Shown piece after piece: positions 46,935 through 56,300 of a DNA stretch of 62,814 nt. The translations under genes were made by a program, and so were the position numbers. The notes beneath the pieces are model-generated. The model was not told where the DNA came from. It searched no databases and saw nothing but the letters and a program-made list of their open reading frames with translations. Source of the stretch: a virus; the IMG/VR virus record IMGVR_UViG_3300042543_000362, positions 1 to 62,814 of that record. One strand, written 5' to 3'. The stretch's first letter is position 1. Each line of letters opens with the position of its first letter.

Positions 46935-47411
46935 ATGTTCCATCTGTACCAGCCGGACTACATCGAGTGGCCGGTATCGGTTGATCTGCCGGCGAAGGCG
47001 GGCCTAAAGAAGGCCTACACCTTCACCGCCCATTTCCGGGTGCTGGACCAGGAGGATTGCGACGATCTCAACGAGCAGCATAATGCGCTGATCGTGGCCA
47101 CCATCAAGCGCTACGAGGCGCTGCAGAGCTACCGGAGCAGCAATGACCTGGAGGTGCTCACTGAGCCGCTGCCGTGCACCTATGAGGATCTGGCCGCCGA
47201 GGTGCTCTGCGGCTGGGGTGAAGAGGTAGTGGACGAGGCTGGCGAGCCTGTCGAGTTCACCGAGGCGAGCAAGGCCAAGATGCTGCGGATGCAGGGTGCT
47301 GCATCGGCGATCTTCAACGCCTGGGTCGCCAGTATCGGCAAGCCCAGCGCCGCCGGCGAGCCCGCCAAGTCCGCCGCCAAGCAAGGAGGCTTCCGCGCAA
47401 AAAACTCGTAG
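46935..47411 (+). CDS. tail assembly chaperone G-like
   Basis: The 158-residue protein starts MFHLYQPDYIEWPVSVDLPA. It coats the tape measure during tail assembly in the lambda system. Its final codons read GCA AAA AAC TCG TAG, creating a perfect slippery heptamer at 47399-47405. A -1 slip yields the G-T fusion. Confidence 0.75.
   Translation: MFHLYQPDYIEWPVSVDLPAKAGLKKAYTFTAHFRVLDQEDCDDLNEQHNALIVATIKRYEALQSYRSSNDLEVLTEPLPCTYEDLAAEVLCGWGEEVVDEAGEPVEFTEASKAKMLRMQGAASAIFNAWVASIGKPSAAGEPAKSAAKQGGFRAKNS
47399..47405 (+). other. programmed -1 frameshift slippery heptamer
   Basis: A AAA AAC in the G reading frame is the classical X XXY YYZ heptamer. The zero-frame stop TAG is only 4 nt downstream. 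The following frame is coding for 112 residues. This mirrors the lambda G/GT system. Confidence 0.85.
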
Positions 47412-47743
47412 ACGCGGCGCTGTTCCTCGCTGGCGCCGCGAAAGGTGAGGCTGACGACGGCAAGGATGCCGCCGACGCTGCAGCCATGTTCGGCCTGGAG
47501 GTGCCTGAGGCAGAGCAGCGGCCCAAGACGTTCGGGATCCTGCCGGAGAACTGCGAAGCGCTGGCGTGGTTCCTGAAGATGCAGACCCAGTGGCGGGTCG
47601 GCATGGCTGGCCCCGTAGGCCTCGACTACGGGGTGTTCCTCCAATGCGCCAAGGATGAGGGCGTGAAGCGCTCCGACCGGGTGTGGCTGCTGGAGGATCT
47701 GCGGTTGATCGAGCGGGAGTATCTGGGGGCGGCGCGGGGGTGA
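47405..47743 (+). CDS. tail assembly chaperone T part, made by -1 frameshift (DUF1799-like)
   Basis: This frame has no start near its beginning; it reads LVDAALFLAGAAKG straight from the slip site. ATG 47486 is a weaker internal start. The core NCEALAWFLKMQTQWRVG and GLDYGVFLQCAKDEG matches DUF1799, the usual T-like partner. The fusion would be about 269 residues. The T part bridges chaperone and tube in lambda. Confidence 0.75.
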   Translation, partial: LVDAALFLAGAAKGEADDGKDAADAAAMFGLEVPEAEQRPKTFGILPENCEALAWFLKMQTQWRVGMAGPVGLDYGVFLQCAKDEGVKRSDRVWLLEDLRLIEREYLGAARG

Positions 47744-47747
47744 TGGG

Positions 47748-47819
47748 TGCGAAATGGGTTCCGGTGCGGTAGGGTGTGGGGCAGGTGCCCGCACGGGGCG
47801 CCGTTGCTACCCACTCGCC
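47748..47819 (+). promoter_or_regulatory. promoter-hairpin-leader module 7
   Basis: TGCGAA (47748-47753), 16 bp, TAGGGT (47770-47775), a GGTGCCC/GGGCGCC hairpin (47784-47802), CACTCGCCA (47812-47820) and ATG 47820. It lies inside the late tail operon, so the next genes have their own control. Confidence 0.6.
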
Positions 47820-48290
47820 ATGACCACTCCCCAGCTCATCACCGTGTCAGAAGCTCAGCAAATGGCCAGGGAAATGGCCAATAGCTTAATTGCTGACATG
47901 GAAGCCAAAGTTACTCTGCTGCAAGAATTTGCTGCAGCGATGCAGGCCGAATTGCAGCTAATCCGATTAGGGGAACTGCAATTCCCCGCGGCTGAGCCAT
48001 CTGTGCCGGTCACGGATCGCAAAATTCCCTATCACGCCCTAGTTGACGCGATCTACCTGGAATTCTCGGGCTTTACAAAGGGCCGCGCTTCTTACAAAAC
48101 TGAGGAGTTCTGCGATCACTGCCGCCCGTTGCTACCTCTCGGCAGCGTTGACGTTGCCCTGGACTGCGACGGCAAGCCGCTCTGGCGTCGGCGGTTTTTC
48201 AAGGCCCACGACAAGATTGCAGAGCGCCGGGGATTCAAGCGTTCTGCGCGTGGCACCTGGGCTGTGCCGTCGGAGGGAAGTGATGGCTGA
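47820..48290 (+). CDS. hypothetical protein (156 aa), cargo cassette gene 1
   Basis: The product starts MTTPQLITVSEAQQMAREMA and has an N-terminal coiled coil (ADMEAKVTLLQEFAAAMQAE). A DNA-binding-like C-terminus follows (RRRFFKAHDKIAERRGFKRS). GC is somewhat lower than in the tail genes. It begins a four-gene insertion between tail chaperones and tape measure. No family recognised. Confidence 0.6.
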   Translation: MTTPQLITVSEAQQMAREMANSLIADMEAKVTLLQEFAAAMQAELQLIRLGELQFPAAEPSVPVTDRKIPYHALVDAIYLEFSGFTKGRASYKTEEFCDHCRPLLPLGSVDVALDCDGKPLWRRRFFKAHDKIAERRGFKRSARGTWAVPSEGSDG

Positions 48291-48594
48291 AGATAAGTTT
48301 CCGCATAAAGTTGGTCTTTCTGATGAATGCAAGAAAGACTTGGAGCGGGCTGCAGCACTGGCAAACTTAGAGGGCTGGACCCATGCTCTTGAGGTAGGAA
48401 CAGAAATGGTCAAAATTGGCGCCGAAGCGTATGTGAAAGGCAAGACCGGAGTCGTGTTCTGCACCCCAGAACTCGAATCTTCCATCGAAAACAACCCAGA
48501 GTTCTTCGAGGCCCTATGCCAAAAAGGCGTAATCGAATGGCTGACACCGTTCGTGCTGGGCAAATCTACTATTCCACCCGAGGAAAACCAATGA
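48283..48594 (+). CDS. hypothetical protein (103 aa), cargo cassette gene 2
   Basis: The product starts MAEDKFPHKVGLSDECKKDL and is acidic and helical with VGTEMVKIGAEAYVKGKTG. Moderate GC. It overlaps gene 1 by 8 nt. No family recognised. Confidence 0.55.
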   Translation: MAEDKFPHKVGLSDECKKDLERAAALANLEGWTHALEVGTEMVKIGAEAYVKGKTGVVFCTPELESSIENNPEFFEALCQKGVIEWLTPFVLGKSTIPPEENQ

Positions 48595-48971
48595 AAGACA
48601 AGCTGTATGATTTTATTGATAGGCACTATCTAGTGTTTTACTGTACTTTCTTGTTTGCTTTTATTTCTAGCGTAGCTGTTATCAGGGCCACGCCGCGAGC
48701 TGGATTAATACTGTGCTCGCTAGGTGTTGCTGCTATGTGTGCGCTTTTCTTTCACAAAACAGAGGCGTTCAACAGATCCCACGCAAAGGCCCTAAAACGC
48801 TTGCAAGACCAGTGCGACAGCGCCTCTCCTGACTGGGATGGCTTGGTGCGACTGCGGCAAGACATTGAGCCTCGCCTGAGGCTGCTACAGGCTCGGATAG
48901 AACAGGACCGGCAAGAGGTAAACGACCTTTGCGAACTCAGCAGCCGGATTGCCGAATCGGAGGAAGACTAG
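48591..48971 (+). CDS. membrane protein with coiled-coil tail, cargo cassette gene 3
   Basis: The 126-residue product starts MKDKLYDFIDRHYLVFYCTF. Two hydrophobic segments (residues about 11-30 and 38-57) are followed by a long coiled coil (LRLLQARIEQDRQEVNDLCE). AT-rich start. A membrane role unrelated to tails is likely, such as exclusion of other phages, but unproven. Confidence 0.6.
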   Translation: MKDKLYDFIDRHYLVFYCTFLFAFISSVAVIRATPRAGLILCSLGVAAMCALFFHKTEAFNRSHAKALKRLQDQCDSASPDWDGLVRLRQDIEPRLRLLQARIEQDRQEVNDLCELSSRIAESEED

Positions 48972-48973
48972 CC

Positions 48974-49216
48974 ATGACATCTCAGCAAATGAAGCTGCTA
49001 GAAAAAGCTTTTTCGGCTGAAATTGAAGCAGCGGTTAGCAAATCGCAATTACCTATCATTCAGGCCAAGGCGGCCTGCGCCGATGCGTTGGTTGCAGAAG
49101 GAATGATAGAAAAAGTGTGCATCAGGCTAGGAGGCTCTTTTCCGGTGACAGTGGAAGGCTATTCTTTAACTGATTACGGTCGGCTGGTTTACTGTCAAAC
49201 TGTAGGCGACTCCTAA
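48974..49216 (+). CDS. hypothetical protein (80 aa), cargo cassette gene 4
   Basis: The product starts MTSQQMKLLEKAFSAEIEAA and reads like a small winged-helix domain (KAACADALVAEGMIEKVCIR, then YSLTDYGRLVYC). It could regulate the cassette. It is followed by a CCCCGG/CCGGGG hairpin at about 49224-49241. Confidence 0.5.
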   Translation: MTSQQMKLLEKAFSAEIEAAVSKSQLPIIQAKAACADALVAEGMIEKVCIRLGGSFPVTVEGYSLTDYGRLVYCQTVGDS

Positions 49217-49298
49217 CCCCACTCGCCCCGGCCACCACCGGGGCACTCCTCTGCCCGCCCTCCATAGCCTGACCCTAGGACTGGCGATCGGATAACAC

Positions 49299-52200
49299 AT
49301 GGCCCGGATGAGCCTGGATACCGCTATCCGGCTGTCGGCCGAGGTGAAGGGCGGCGGGAATATCGACCGGGTGAAGAAGTCCCTGCAGGATCTGGCAAAG
49401 GGCAGCCAGACCACGGCCCGCGAGATGAGCACGCTGCGTGCAGCGACGTTTCAGTTCGCCCGCGCCAATGACAGCACGATTGCCGGGATCCGCAGCAGCA
49501 TCGGCGCATTCCGTGGGCTGCAGGAGCAGGCCAAGATCGGTAGCCGGGAGTTTCAGCGGTACGGCGCCGAGATCCAGAAGCTCGAAGGGAAGCTGCGGGG
49601 GCTGGACGGGACAGCAAGCCAGACCAATACAAGGATCGCCGGCATGGCAGCCGCTGCCGGTCGCCTGATTGCGGCCTACGCAGGAATTGAGGCTGTCAGA
49701 TTCGTATTTGGCAACGCAGCCGAGCTGGAATCGCAAACCAGAAGCCTGGAGGTGCTGACAGGCAGCGCCGAGCGAGCAAAGGACATCGTTCAGCAGCTGC
49801 AGCAGCTTGGCGCGGTTACTCCGTTCACCAGCACAGAGCTGATTGACACGGCAAAGCGCCTTCAGGCTTTTGGCGTCGAAACAGAAAAGGTCGTTGACAT
49901 TACTAGGCGCCTAGCCGATGTCAGCGGCGCCACTGGTGCGGAGCTTGGCGGCCTAGCCACCGCCTATGGCCAGGTTCAAGCAAAGGGCAGACTGCAGGGC
50001 GAAGAACTGCTCCAGTTTCAAGAGCGTGGCGTTGCGCTACAGCAGGTTTTGCGTAAAGAGTATGGATTAACAGGCATTGAGTTTCAAAAAGCGCTTGAAA
50101 AGGGGCAAATCAGCGCTGAAGCTGTTGAGTACGCATTGCGCAAGCTGACCGACACTGGCGGAAAGTACGCCAATGGGGCTATTGCACAAAGCGACACCCT
50201 AAGGGGTCGAATGTCTACCCTGACCGATTCTGTGCAGGTTTTGGCGCAAACAATCGGCAAGACGCTAGAGCCTGTTTTCAAGTGGGCATTAACGCAAGCG
50301 ACCGCTGTAGTCAGCGAGATTCAGCGGTTGATTGACGAAGCGAATAATACCGGAGGAGCGAGAGACAGGGAGGCTCAGTATGCGCGAAACGCTGACACAG
50401 CAGTGCGGGCAATGGGGCTAAACCCATTAACACAGCAAGGCATGATGGCCGAGATGCGTCAGCGCAACATTGAACAGCAGCGTGCAGATTATGAACTGGC
50501 CAGGCAGAGAGCCAGAGCTGCTGCGCCTGCTACGTTGCCCGGCGCCCCATCAGCACCCACCCTGCCGCCGCTAAGCGGATCCGCCGGAACAGCGCCCAGC
50601 TCGACCGGTTCCGGTACCAACGGCCGAGCCGCAGCCGCCGAAGTCACCAAGGGCGTCAAGGAACTGCTCCGGCTGACCGATGCCGAGATCACCGCAGCAG
50701 TGAACACCGCAATCGGTGAGTACGGCGGGCTGGACCCTCGCGGTCGCACGGACGTGTTCGCCAACATCCTGGCCCGCTCCAGGTCGCCGCAGTATCCATC
50801 CAACCTGGTGGACGTGGTGACGCAGCCGGGCCAGTACGCCCCGAACTTCGGGCGCAGCCGGGCGCAGGTAACCAACCCGAACCTGTACGGCAGGGCCCGG
50901 TTTGAGCAGGTCAAGGCTGAACTGATGAATCCCCAGATGCTGGCCCAGTCCATTCAGGACGTGGACAGCCGGCTGTACTTCAAGGGGATCAGTGAGCAGC
51001 GCAACATGGTGCGCGGCGTGGACTTCCTGCGGGCGCCGGATCAGAACTTCTTCCACGGCCCCGGCCGCAGCGATCCCGGCCGCAATCCCCAGATCACATC
51101 GCAGCTGCTGTCGGAGCTTGGTGATACCGGGTCGCTGACTGGGTATCTGGATCAGCAGACGCAAGCCGCCGAACAACTCCGCGAACGCCAACAAGCCACC
51201 ACCACCGAGCTTGAAAAGTTCATCGAGGCCAGGACCCAGGCTGTCGTCAAGCTCAACCAGGAAAGCGAGCTACTGGGTGCGGCGACTGATCTTGATCGCC
51301 GCCGGCTGGAGTACGCCTTCGAGCAGCTGGAGATCAATGACAGGGCGATTCAGGCCAAGAGAGAGTTTCAGGAGCTGGAGAAACAGCTGGTCGAGCTGGG
51401 CATCGATTACAACGCTGAGCAACAGCTGGCGCGGATCGAATCGGAAAAACAGCACGCCCTGAAGAACGCCCAGGTCAAGGCCGAACAGGACATCAATGAC
51501 CTGATGGCCGAACGGGTGCGCATGATGCAGCAGCTGACCAGCCAGGCCGCCGAGGCCCCTGCGTTCCAGACCCAGGGCATGGCGATCGAGGCCCAGATCG
51601 CCACCCTGAAAGACGACCTAGCCGAAATGACCAGCATCGCCACCCTGGCGGGCAAGTCTGCCGAGACGATCGGTGGGGCGTTCGGCAATGCGTTCCGCGA
51701 CCTGATCAGCGGCGCAGCGAGCGCCCGGCAGGTGCTGGCCGGATTTTTCCAAGACGTGGCCCAAGGATTCGCGCAGATGGCCGCAGAGATCATCGCCAAG
51801 CAAATGACGTTGATCGCGCTGCAGACCATCTTCAATGTGCTGCGCGGGGTATCTGGTGCTGCTGGTGGATTCTCCCCAGGCAGTGCCGGCCCATTCGGCG
51901 CTGGCGGTGTGAGCCCCGGCCTCGGCTTTGACCCAGGCGGATTCGCAGCCGGCGATACCGGCATCCCGTTCTTCGGCCGCGCTCTCGGCGGCGGCGTCTC
52001 AGCCGGTCGCCCCTACCCAGTCGGCGAGAACGGCCCCGAGCTGTTCGTGCCCTACCAGGCCGGCAGCATCATCCCGGCTGAGGCCACCGAGGCGCTGCAG
52101 GCGATCAACAACGCCAGCCTGCGGGGCCTGTCGGTGCCGTTCCAGGCCACCGCTGCCACCGCTGCCAAGACCTCCCAGCAGGGCGGCGGCTCCAGCTCCA

Positions 52201-52475
52201 GCAGCGGCCTGAGTGTGCCGTTCCAGCGCGGCATGGAGGGCCTGAGCGTGCCATTCCAGCGCGGCGGCATGGATGGATCCGCAGCGGCCGGCATGGGTGC
52301 GGGCGGCGGTGATGGCCTTATCCGATTCGAGACTGTGCAGATTGGCGAGCTCGATTTCGTCACCAAGGATGAGGCGCAACGGATCGGCCGCGAGTCTGCC
52401 AAGCAAGGCGCCGCACTGGCCCTGAAGCGCTACAAGAACAACCCCACGGACCGGCGTGGAGCCGGCCTGCCCTAA
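49299..52475 (+). CDS. tape measure protein with SleB-like hydrolase segment
   Basis: The 1058-residue protein has a tape-measure N-domain (LTGSAERAKDIVQQL, AKGRLQGEELLQFQERGVAL), coiled coils and hydrophobic helices (near 790-870). Residues about 460-600 resemble cell-wall hydrolases of the SleB type: AIGEYGGLDPRGRTDVFANI with E474 as a candidate acid, then LVDVVTQPGQYAP. It sets tail length, and the inner domain could open the wall. The C-terminus is Gly/Ser-rich. Confidence 0.8.
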   Translation: MARMSLDTAIRLSAEVKGGGNIDRVKKSLQDLAKGSQTTAREMSTLRAATFQFARANDSTIAGIRSSIGAFRGLQEQAKIGSREFQRYGAEIQKLEGKLRGLDGTASQTNTRIAGMAAAAGRLIAAYAGIEAVRFVFGNAAELESQTRSLEVLTGSAERAKDIVQQLQQLGAVTPFTSTELIDTAKRLQAFGVETEKVVDITRRLADVSGATGAELGGLATAYGQVQAKGRLQGEELLQFQERGVALQQVLRKEYGLTGIEFQKALEKGQISAEAVEYALRKLTDTGGKYANGAIAQSDTLRGRMSTLTDSVQVLAQTIGKTLEPVFKWALTQATAVVSEIQRLIDEANNTGGARDREAQYARNADTAVRAMGLNPLTQQGMMAEMRQRNIEQQRADYELARQRARAAAPATLPGAPSAPTLPPLSGSAGTAPSSTGSGTNGRAAAAEVTKGVKELLRLTDAEITAAVNTAIGEYGGLDPRGRTDVFANILARSRSPQYPSNLVDVVTQPGQYAPNFGRSRAQVTNPNLYGRARFEQVKAELMNPQMLAQSIQDVDSRLYFKGISEQRNMVRGVDFLRAPDQNFFHGPGRSDPGRNPQITSQLLSELGDTGSLTGYLDQQTQAAEQLRERQQATTTELEKFIEARTQAVVKLNQESELLGAATDLDRRRLEYAFEQLEINDRAIQAKREFQELEKQLVELGIDYNAEQQLARIESEKQHALKNAQVKAEQDINDLMAERVRMMQQLTSQAAEAPAFQTQGMAIEAQIATLKDDLAEMTSIATLAGKSAETIGGAFGNAFRDLISGAASARQVLAGFFQDVAQGFAQMAAEIIAKQMTLIALQTIFNVLRGVSGAAGGFSPGSAGPFGAGGVSPGLGFDPGGFAAGDTGIPFFGRALGGGVSAGRPYPVGENGPELFVPYQAGSIIPAEATEALQAINNASLRGLSVPFQATAATAAKTSQQGGGSSSSSGLSVPFQRGMEGLSVPFQRGGMDGSAAAGMGAGGGDGLIRFETVQIGELDFVTKDEAQRIGRESAKQGAALALKRYKNNPTDRRGAGLP

Positions 52476-52942
52476 TGGAACTCTGCAACTTCCTGCGGTT
52501 CAAGCGCCGGGATGGCACCTATACCACCTGGCTGGCCCAGAACTACCTCATCGGCCAGACCATCGCGCACAACGGCCAGAGCTACCCCTACCTACCGGTG
52601 GCGGTGGCCACCAACTCCAGCACCCGAGGCGGTGATCGATCCGAGGCGGTGGTGGCCGCGCCGGTGTCGGCGCTGAGCGTGAACGTGTTTGCCGAGGCCA
52701 GCCGCGAACGGTGGCTGCTCGAGGTGCGATCGGTGAAGGTCAACCGGGTTGACCAGTCGCTGGGCGTGCTGCTCACGACGGAATACTGGGCCGCGCAGCA
52801 GCTGCAGGGCGACGTGAGCGAGCCGATTGTGAGACTCCAGTTGGCCAGCCCGCTCGATGCGGTGCAGGCGCCCGGTGGCAGGGTGCTGTCTCAGGTGCTG
52901 GTGGGTGCGCTGCCTACCAGTGGAAACTTGACGCTGCAATGA
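52475..52942 (+). CDS. minor tail protein, tip component
   Basis: The 155-residue protein starts MELCNFLRFKRRDGTYTTWL. A beta-rich pattern (YLPVAVATNSST, VSALSVNVFAE) and position resemble lambda L/M-type tip proteins. Overlaps with both neighbours. The exact family is uncertain. Confidence 0.55.
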   Translation: MELCNFLRFKRRDGTYTTWLAQNYLIGQTIAHNGQSYPYLPVAVATNSSTRGGDRSEAVVAAPVSALSVNVFAEASRERWLLEVRSVKVNRVDQSLGVLLTTEYWAAQQLQGDVSEPIVRLQLASPLDAVQAPGGRVLSQVLVGALPTSGNLTLQ

Positions 52943-53340
52943 CCGCAGACTGGCCCGCCTGGGTAAGCGCCCGCCTGCCGCATGTGATCGGCGCCGACCC
53001 TGACGACGGCGAGGGTATCTGCTGCCTGGTGATGGCCGCCAAGGTCCGCCGATCCGCTGGCCTGGCCATGCCCGATCTGGACCCTCAGTGGTTCGCCATG
53101 GCTGCCACCGGGCAATGGGATCAGCTGCAGCGGGAATGGAGGCGCCTGATGGTCCCCCACAGACTGGAGCAGTACGCGCTGGCGCTCCACCGCCAGCCCC
53201 TGGGTCTCAGTGTTGGCGTGGTGGTTGATGACGGCCTGCTGATCGTGCATCACCGCCGCGGGGCGCAGTGGTTGCCGCTGGAGGTCGCCGGCCAGCTCAT
53301 GCCCCTTGAATACTGGAGGCCCCGCGATGCTGCCGTCTGA
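52939..53340 (+). CDS. tail assembly protein, possibly a degenerate NlpC/P60-like K protein
   Basis: The 133-residue protein has GEGICCLVMAA (a candidate Cys), then LGLSVGVVVDDGLLIVHHRR and a closing YWRP. Lambda K-type proteins have a C, H, H set; here the usual HxG site reads LSVG. Catalysis is doubtful. The position before the hub gene supports the K-like call. Confidence 0.45.
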   Translation: MTADWPAWVSARLPHVIGADPDDGEGICCLVMAAKVRRSAGLAMPDLDPQWFAMAATGQWDQLQREWRRLMVPHRLEQYALALHRQPLGLSVGVVVDDGLLIVHHRRGAQWLPLEVAGQLMPLEYWRPRDAAV

Positions 53341-56300
53341 TCGCTATCTGGCTGAGCTGCTGGGCCTGAGCGATGAGCAGTACGAGCTCTGGCGCGATGA
53401 GGTCCGCAAGCGTGCAGCGGAGGCGCCCAAGCCTGCGGTAACGGCTGGCATCGTCGAGTTCACCGCAGCGCAGATCGTGGTGCTGGTCACTACGGCTATC
53501 AGCATCGGCGCCCAGCTGATCAGCGTCTTGCTGGCCCCCAACGCCCCCCGTAACCGGCGCACGGCGGAGCTGGGGCAGCGGCAGGTGCAGGGGCGCAACC
53601 AGACGAGCATTGAATCCCTAGCGCCCCGTGGCGGGTTTGATGCGGTCCAGGACGTGGCCGCGATCGGCGAGCCTATCCCCGTGGTCTACGCCAACCGCGA
53701 AACCATCGGCGGCGTGACCTATGGCGGCGTCAGGGTGAACGCCACCCTGCTGTGGTCGCAGATTTGGAGCCTGGGCGGCAGTCAGATGGTGCGTGCCGTT
53801 TTCATGGTTGGCGAGGGGCGGCTGGCCGGGATCGACCCCAACGGGTTTGCGATCGGCGATTCAACGATCAACACTTATGACCTGGGCAGCAGCGGCGCCA
53901 ACAGCAGCAGCGCCCGCATCACGATCTACCACCGCCCGGACGGCGGCCGGATCCGCTCGGCTGATCGCATCGCCGGCCGCGCTGCGGCGAACGACATCGG
54001 CAACGCAGAAAACGACGGCGGCGCCGATGTGTTCATGGCCCGAGGGCTGGGCAACACCTATCAGGCGGTCTTCAGCGCCACCAGCAAGCCCAGCACCTCC
54101 ACCACGTTTGGCGTCTACGGCCTGATCGGCAACAACCTGGGATTCAAGCTCAATCCGCAGCTCCGGCCGCAGTTCACCGCCCGGCTGCGGCCCATCGGCA
54201 GCAGCGGTAACGCGATCGTCGCCTGCGACATTGATCAGTCCGTGGTGGTGCAGCGGGCAAAGGAATCAGCGTTCTACTCAACCCGCTCCGGCGTGATCTC
54301 TGGGTCGTTTGGCCTGGGCGATTCGTTCACCTATCGGCTCGACCGCAGCAGCGACTATCTGACCACGTTTCAGAGCACGCAGGGCGGCGCCACCTGGACC
54401 TCTGCGGTGGTGATGCAGTCAGCCCCGAAAATCTACGAGGAAGACACCGAGGATCGGATCACCGGGTTTGATTTCGCGGCTCGCATGACGGTGAGCAGCG
54501 TGACACTCGGCACTGATCAGGTAGAGGTGACGGCCACCTTCGACGTGGACTCAGTGCGGACCCTGCTGATCAACGAGGATGCCGCCGCCGGCCAGTACCT
54601 GGTGGAGTACCTGATCGAGGTGGACAACGGCCTGACAGGACAGAGCCGCCAGACGATCCAATCCAGGTTCAACGTCACGATCACGGTCCAGAAAAAAGGC
54701 ACCGATCAATACACCTTTGAAGGCGACGTAGATGAAGACTCCGGCCCGGTGAACGCCCTCACCAGCCCGCGGCGGCTGCAGGCGCTGATCGTGTTCCCGA
54801 TCGAGGGGCTTGACGCAGCACAGGAAACCGCTGCCGACGTGGCCAGCACCGTCGCCGGCCGGCAGAAGGCCTGGGACGATGCAATCGTGGTGGGCGATCT
54901 CTACAAGATCGGCTCAGCCCTGGCGATCTGCTCCGGCCGCAGCCCCGGCGATCGGATCTTCGTCAGCGATTCTGAGGACGGCGCGGGCGGCACCGGGCAG
55001 ACGATCAATGCCACTTTCAGTGTGGTGCGGGCCGGCACTGCGGCCACGGTAAGCACCGGCACGATCACGGCAGCTGGGACCACCAGTACAACCCGACAGA
55101 CGGCCACCACGGCGCCCCACCTGCTGCGGTGTGCGCTGGGCCACGTGAGCACCACCAACGAGTGCCGGATCATTGAGGCCGGGATTCGTAGCACGCTCGG
55201 GATCCGCATCGGCGGGCTGTGCAACTGCCGCGACTCGCTGACGCTGGCCGAGATTGACGGCAGGGCCTGCCTGTTCCGCGAGAACGACAAGATCAAGCGC
55301 GGCCAACGGATCAACGTTGACCAGTACCAGAGCGGTGTGATCAGCACTTCAGAGGAGCGTTACTCGTTCTTCCGGGTGTCGTTTCGCGAGTTCGGCGATG
55401 GTGCGTTTACCCAGCTGGCGCCGTGCTTCGGGATCCGCTCCGGCAGCGATCAGCCGACCTTCAACTACCTGCGGCTGGAGATGCCATCGCTCAAGCGGTG
55501 GGAGCTGCGGTTCGAGCCCCTGACCGGCTGGGAAATCCGCAGCGGCACGGCCACCGGCGACCTGGTGATCCTCGACGCCAAGCTCTCCGGTGCAGTCAGC
55601 GGCACCAGTGGCGGCGTCACCTGGCGGAGCAGCGGCGAGGTGGTAAGCCGCGTCCGATCGCAGTTCACCATCACCACCACCCGACGAGATCCGTCGATCG
55701 GGATCCCGCGGCCGGATGAAAACAACTACCTCGACGCCTGGGGGAAGCTCGCCGAGGCCTTCGTCTACGAAGAGGCCCAGACCACGGCGGCCAACGGGCC
55801 AGAGCATGAGATCGTCTACATCAGCGAAATCAGAGAGAACGACGCCGCGCCCCAGTACACCGGCATCAGCCTGCTGGGCGTAAATGCCAGGTCAACGTTT
55901 GAGTGGCGGCAATTCAGCCAGCTGTCGCTCTATGTCATTGGCGGCACGGAGGTGCGGCGGCTGCTCAACAGCCTCACCACCGGCCCCTCGCACCTGCTGC
56001 CAGACCTGGCGCTGGACCGGCTTACCAACCCCAAATACGGCCCCGACGCTGTGCCGGATGACCTGGTGAAGCTGGCCAACTTCCAAACGGCAGCTCAGTG
56101 GTGCTACGACCGGAAATACTTCTTTGACGGCGGGGTGATCATCAGCCAGGAATCGCCGCGGCAATGGATCGCCGACACGGCCGGCGCCATGTTGCTCGAT
56201 TTCCGCGAGGTGGGCGGCCAGTACGACCTAGTGCCATTCATCTCCTTCGGCGCGGTCACCCACAAGGCGCTATTCACCGCCGGCAACATCGCCAAGGGCA

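Noticed and set aside
49224-49241. CCCCGG/CCGGGG hairpin as a terminator
   Set aside because: The stem is sound but no T-run follows, so it is only noted with the cassette.
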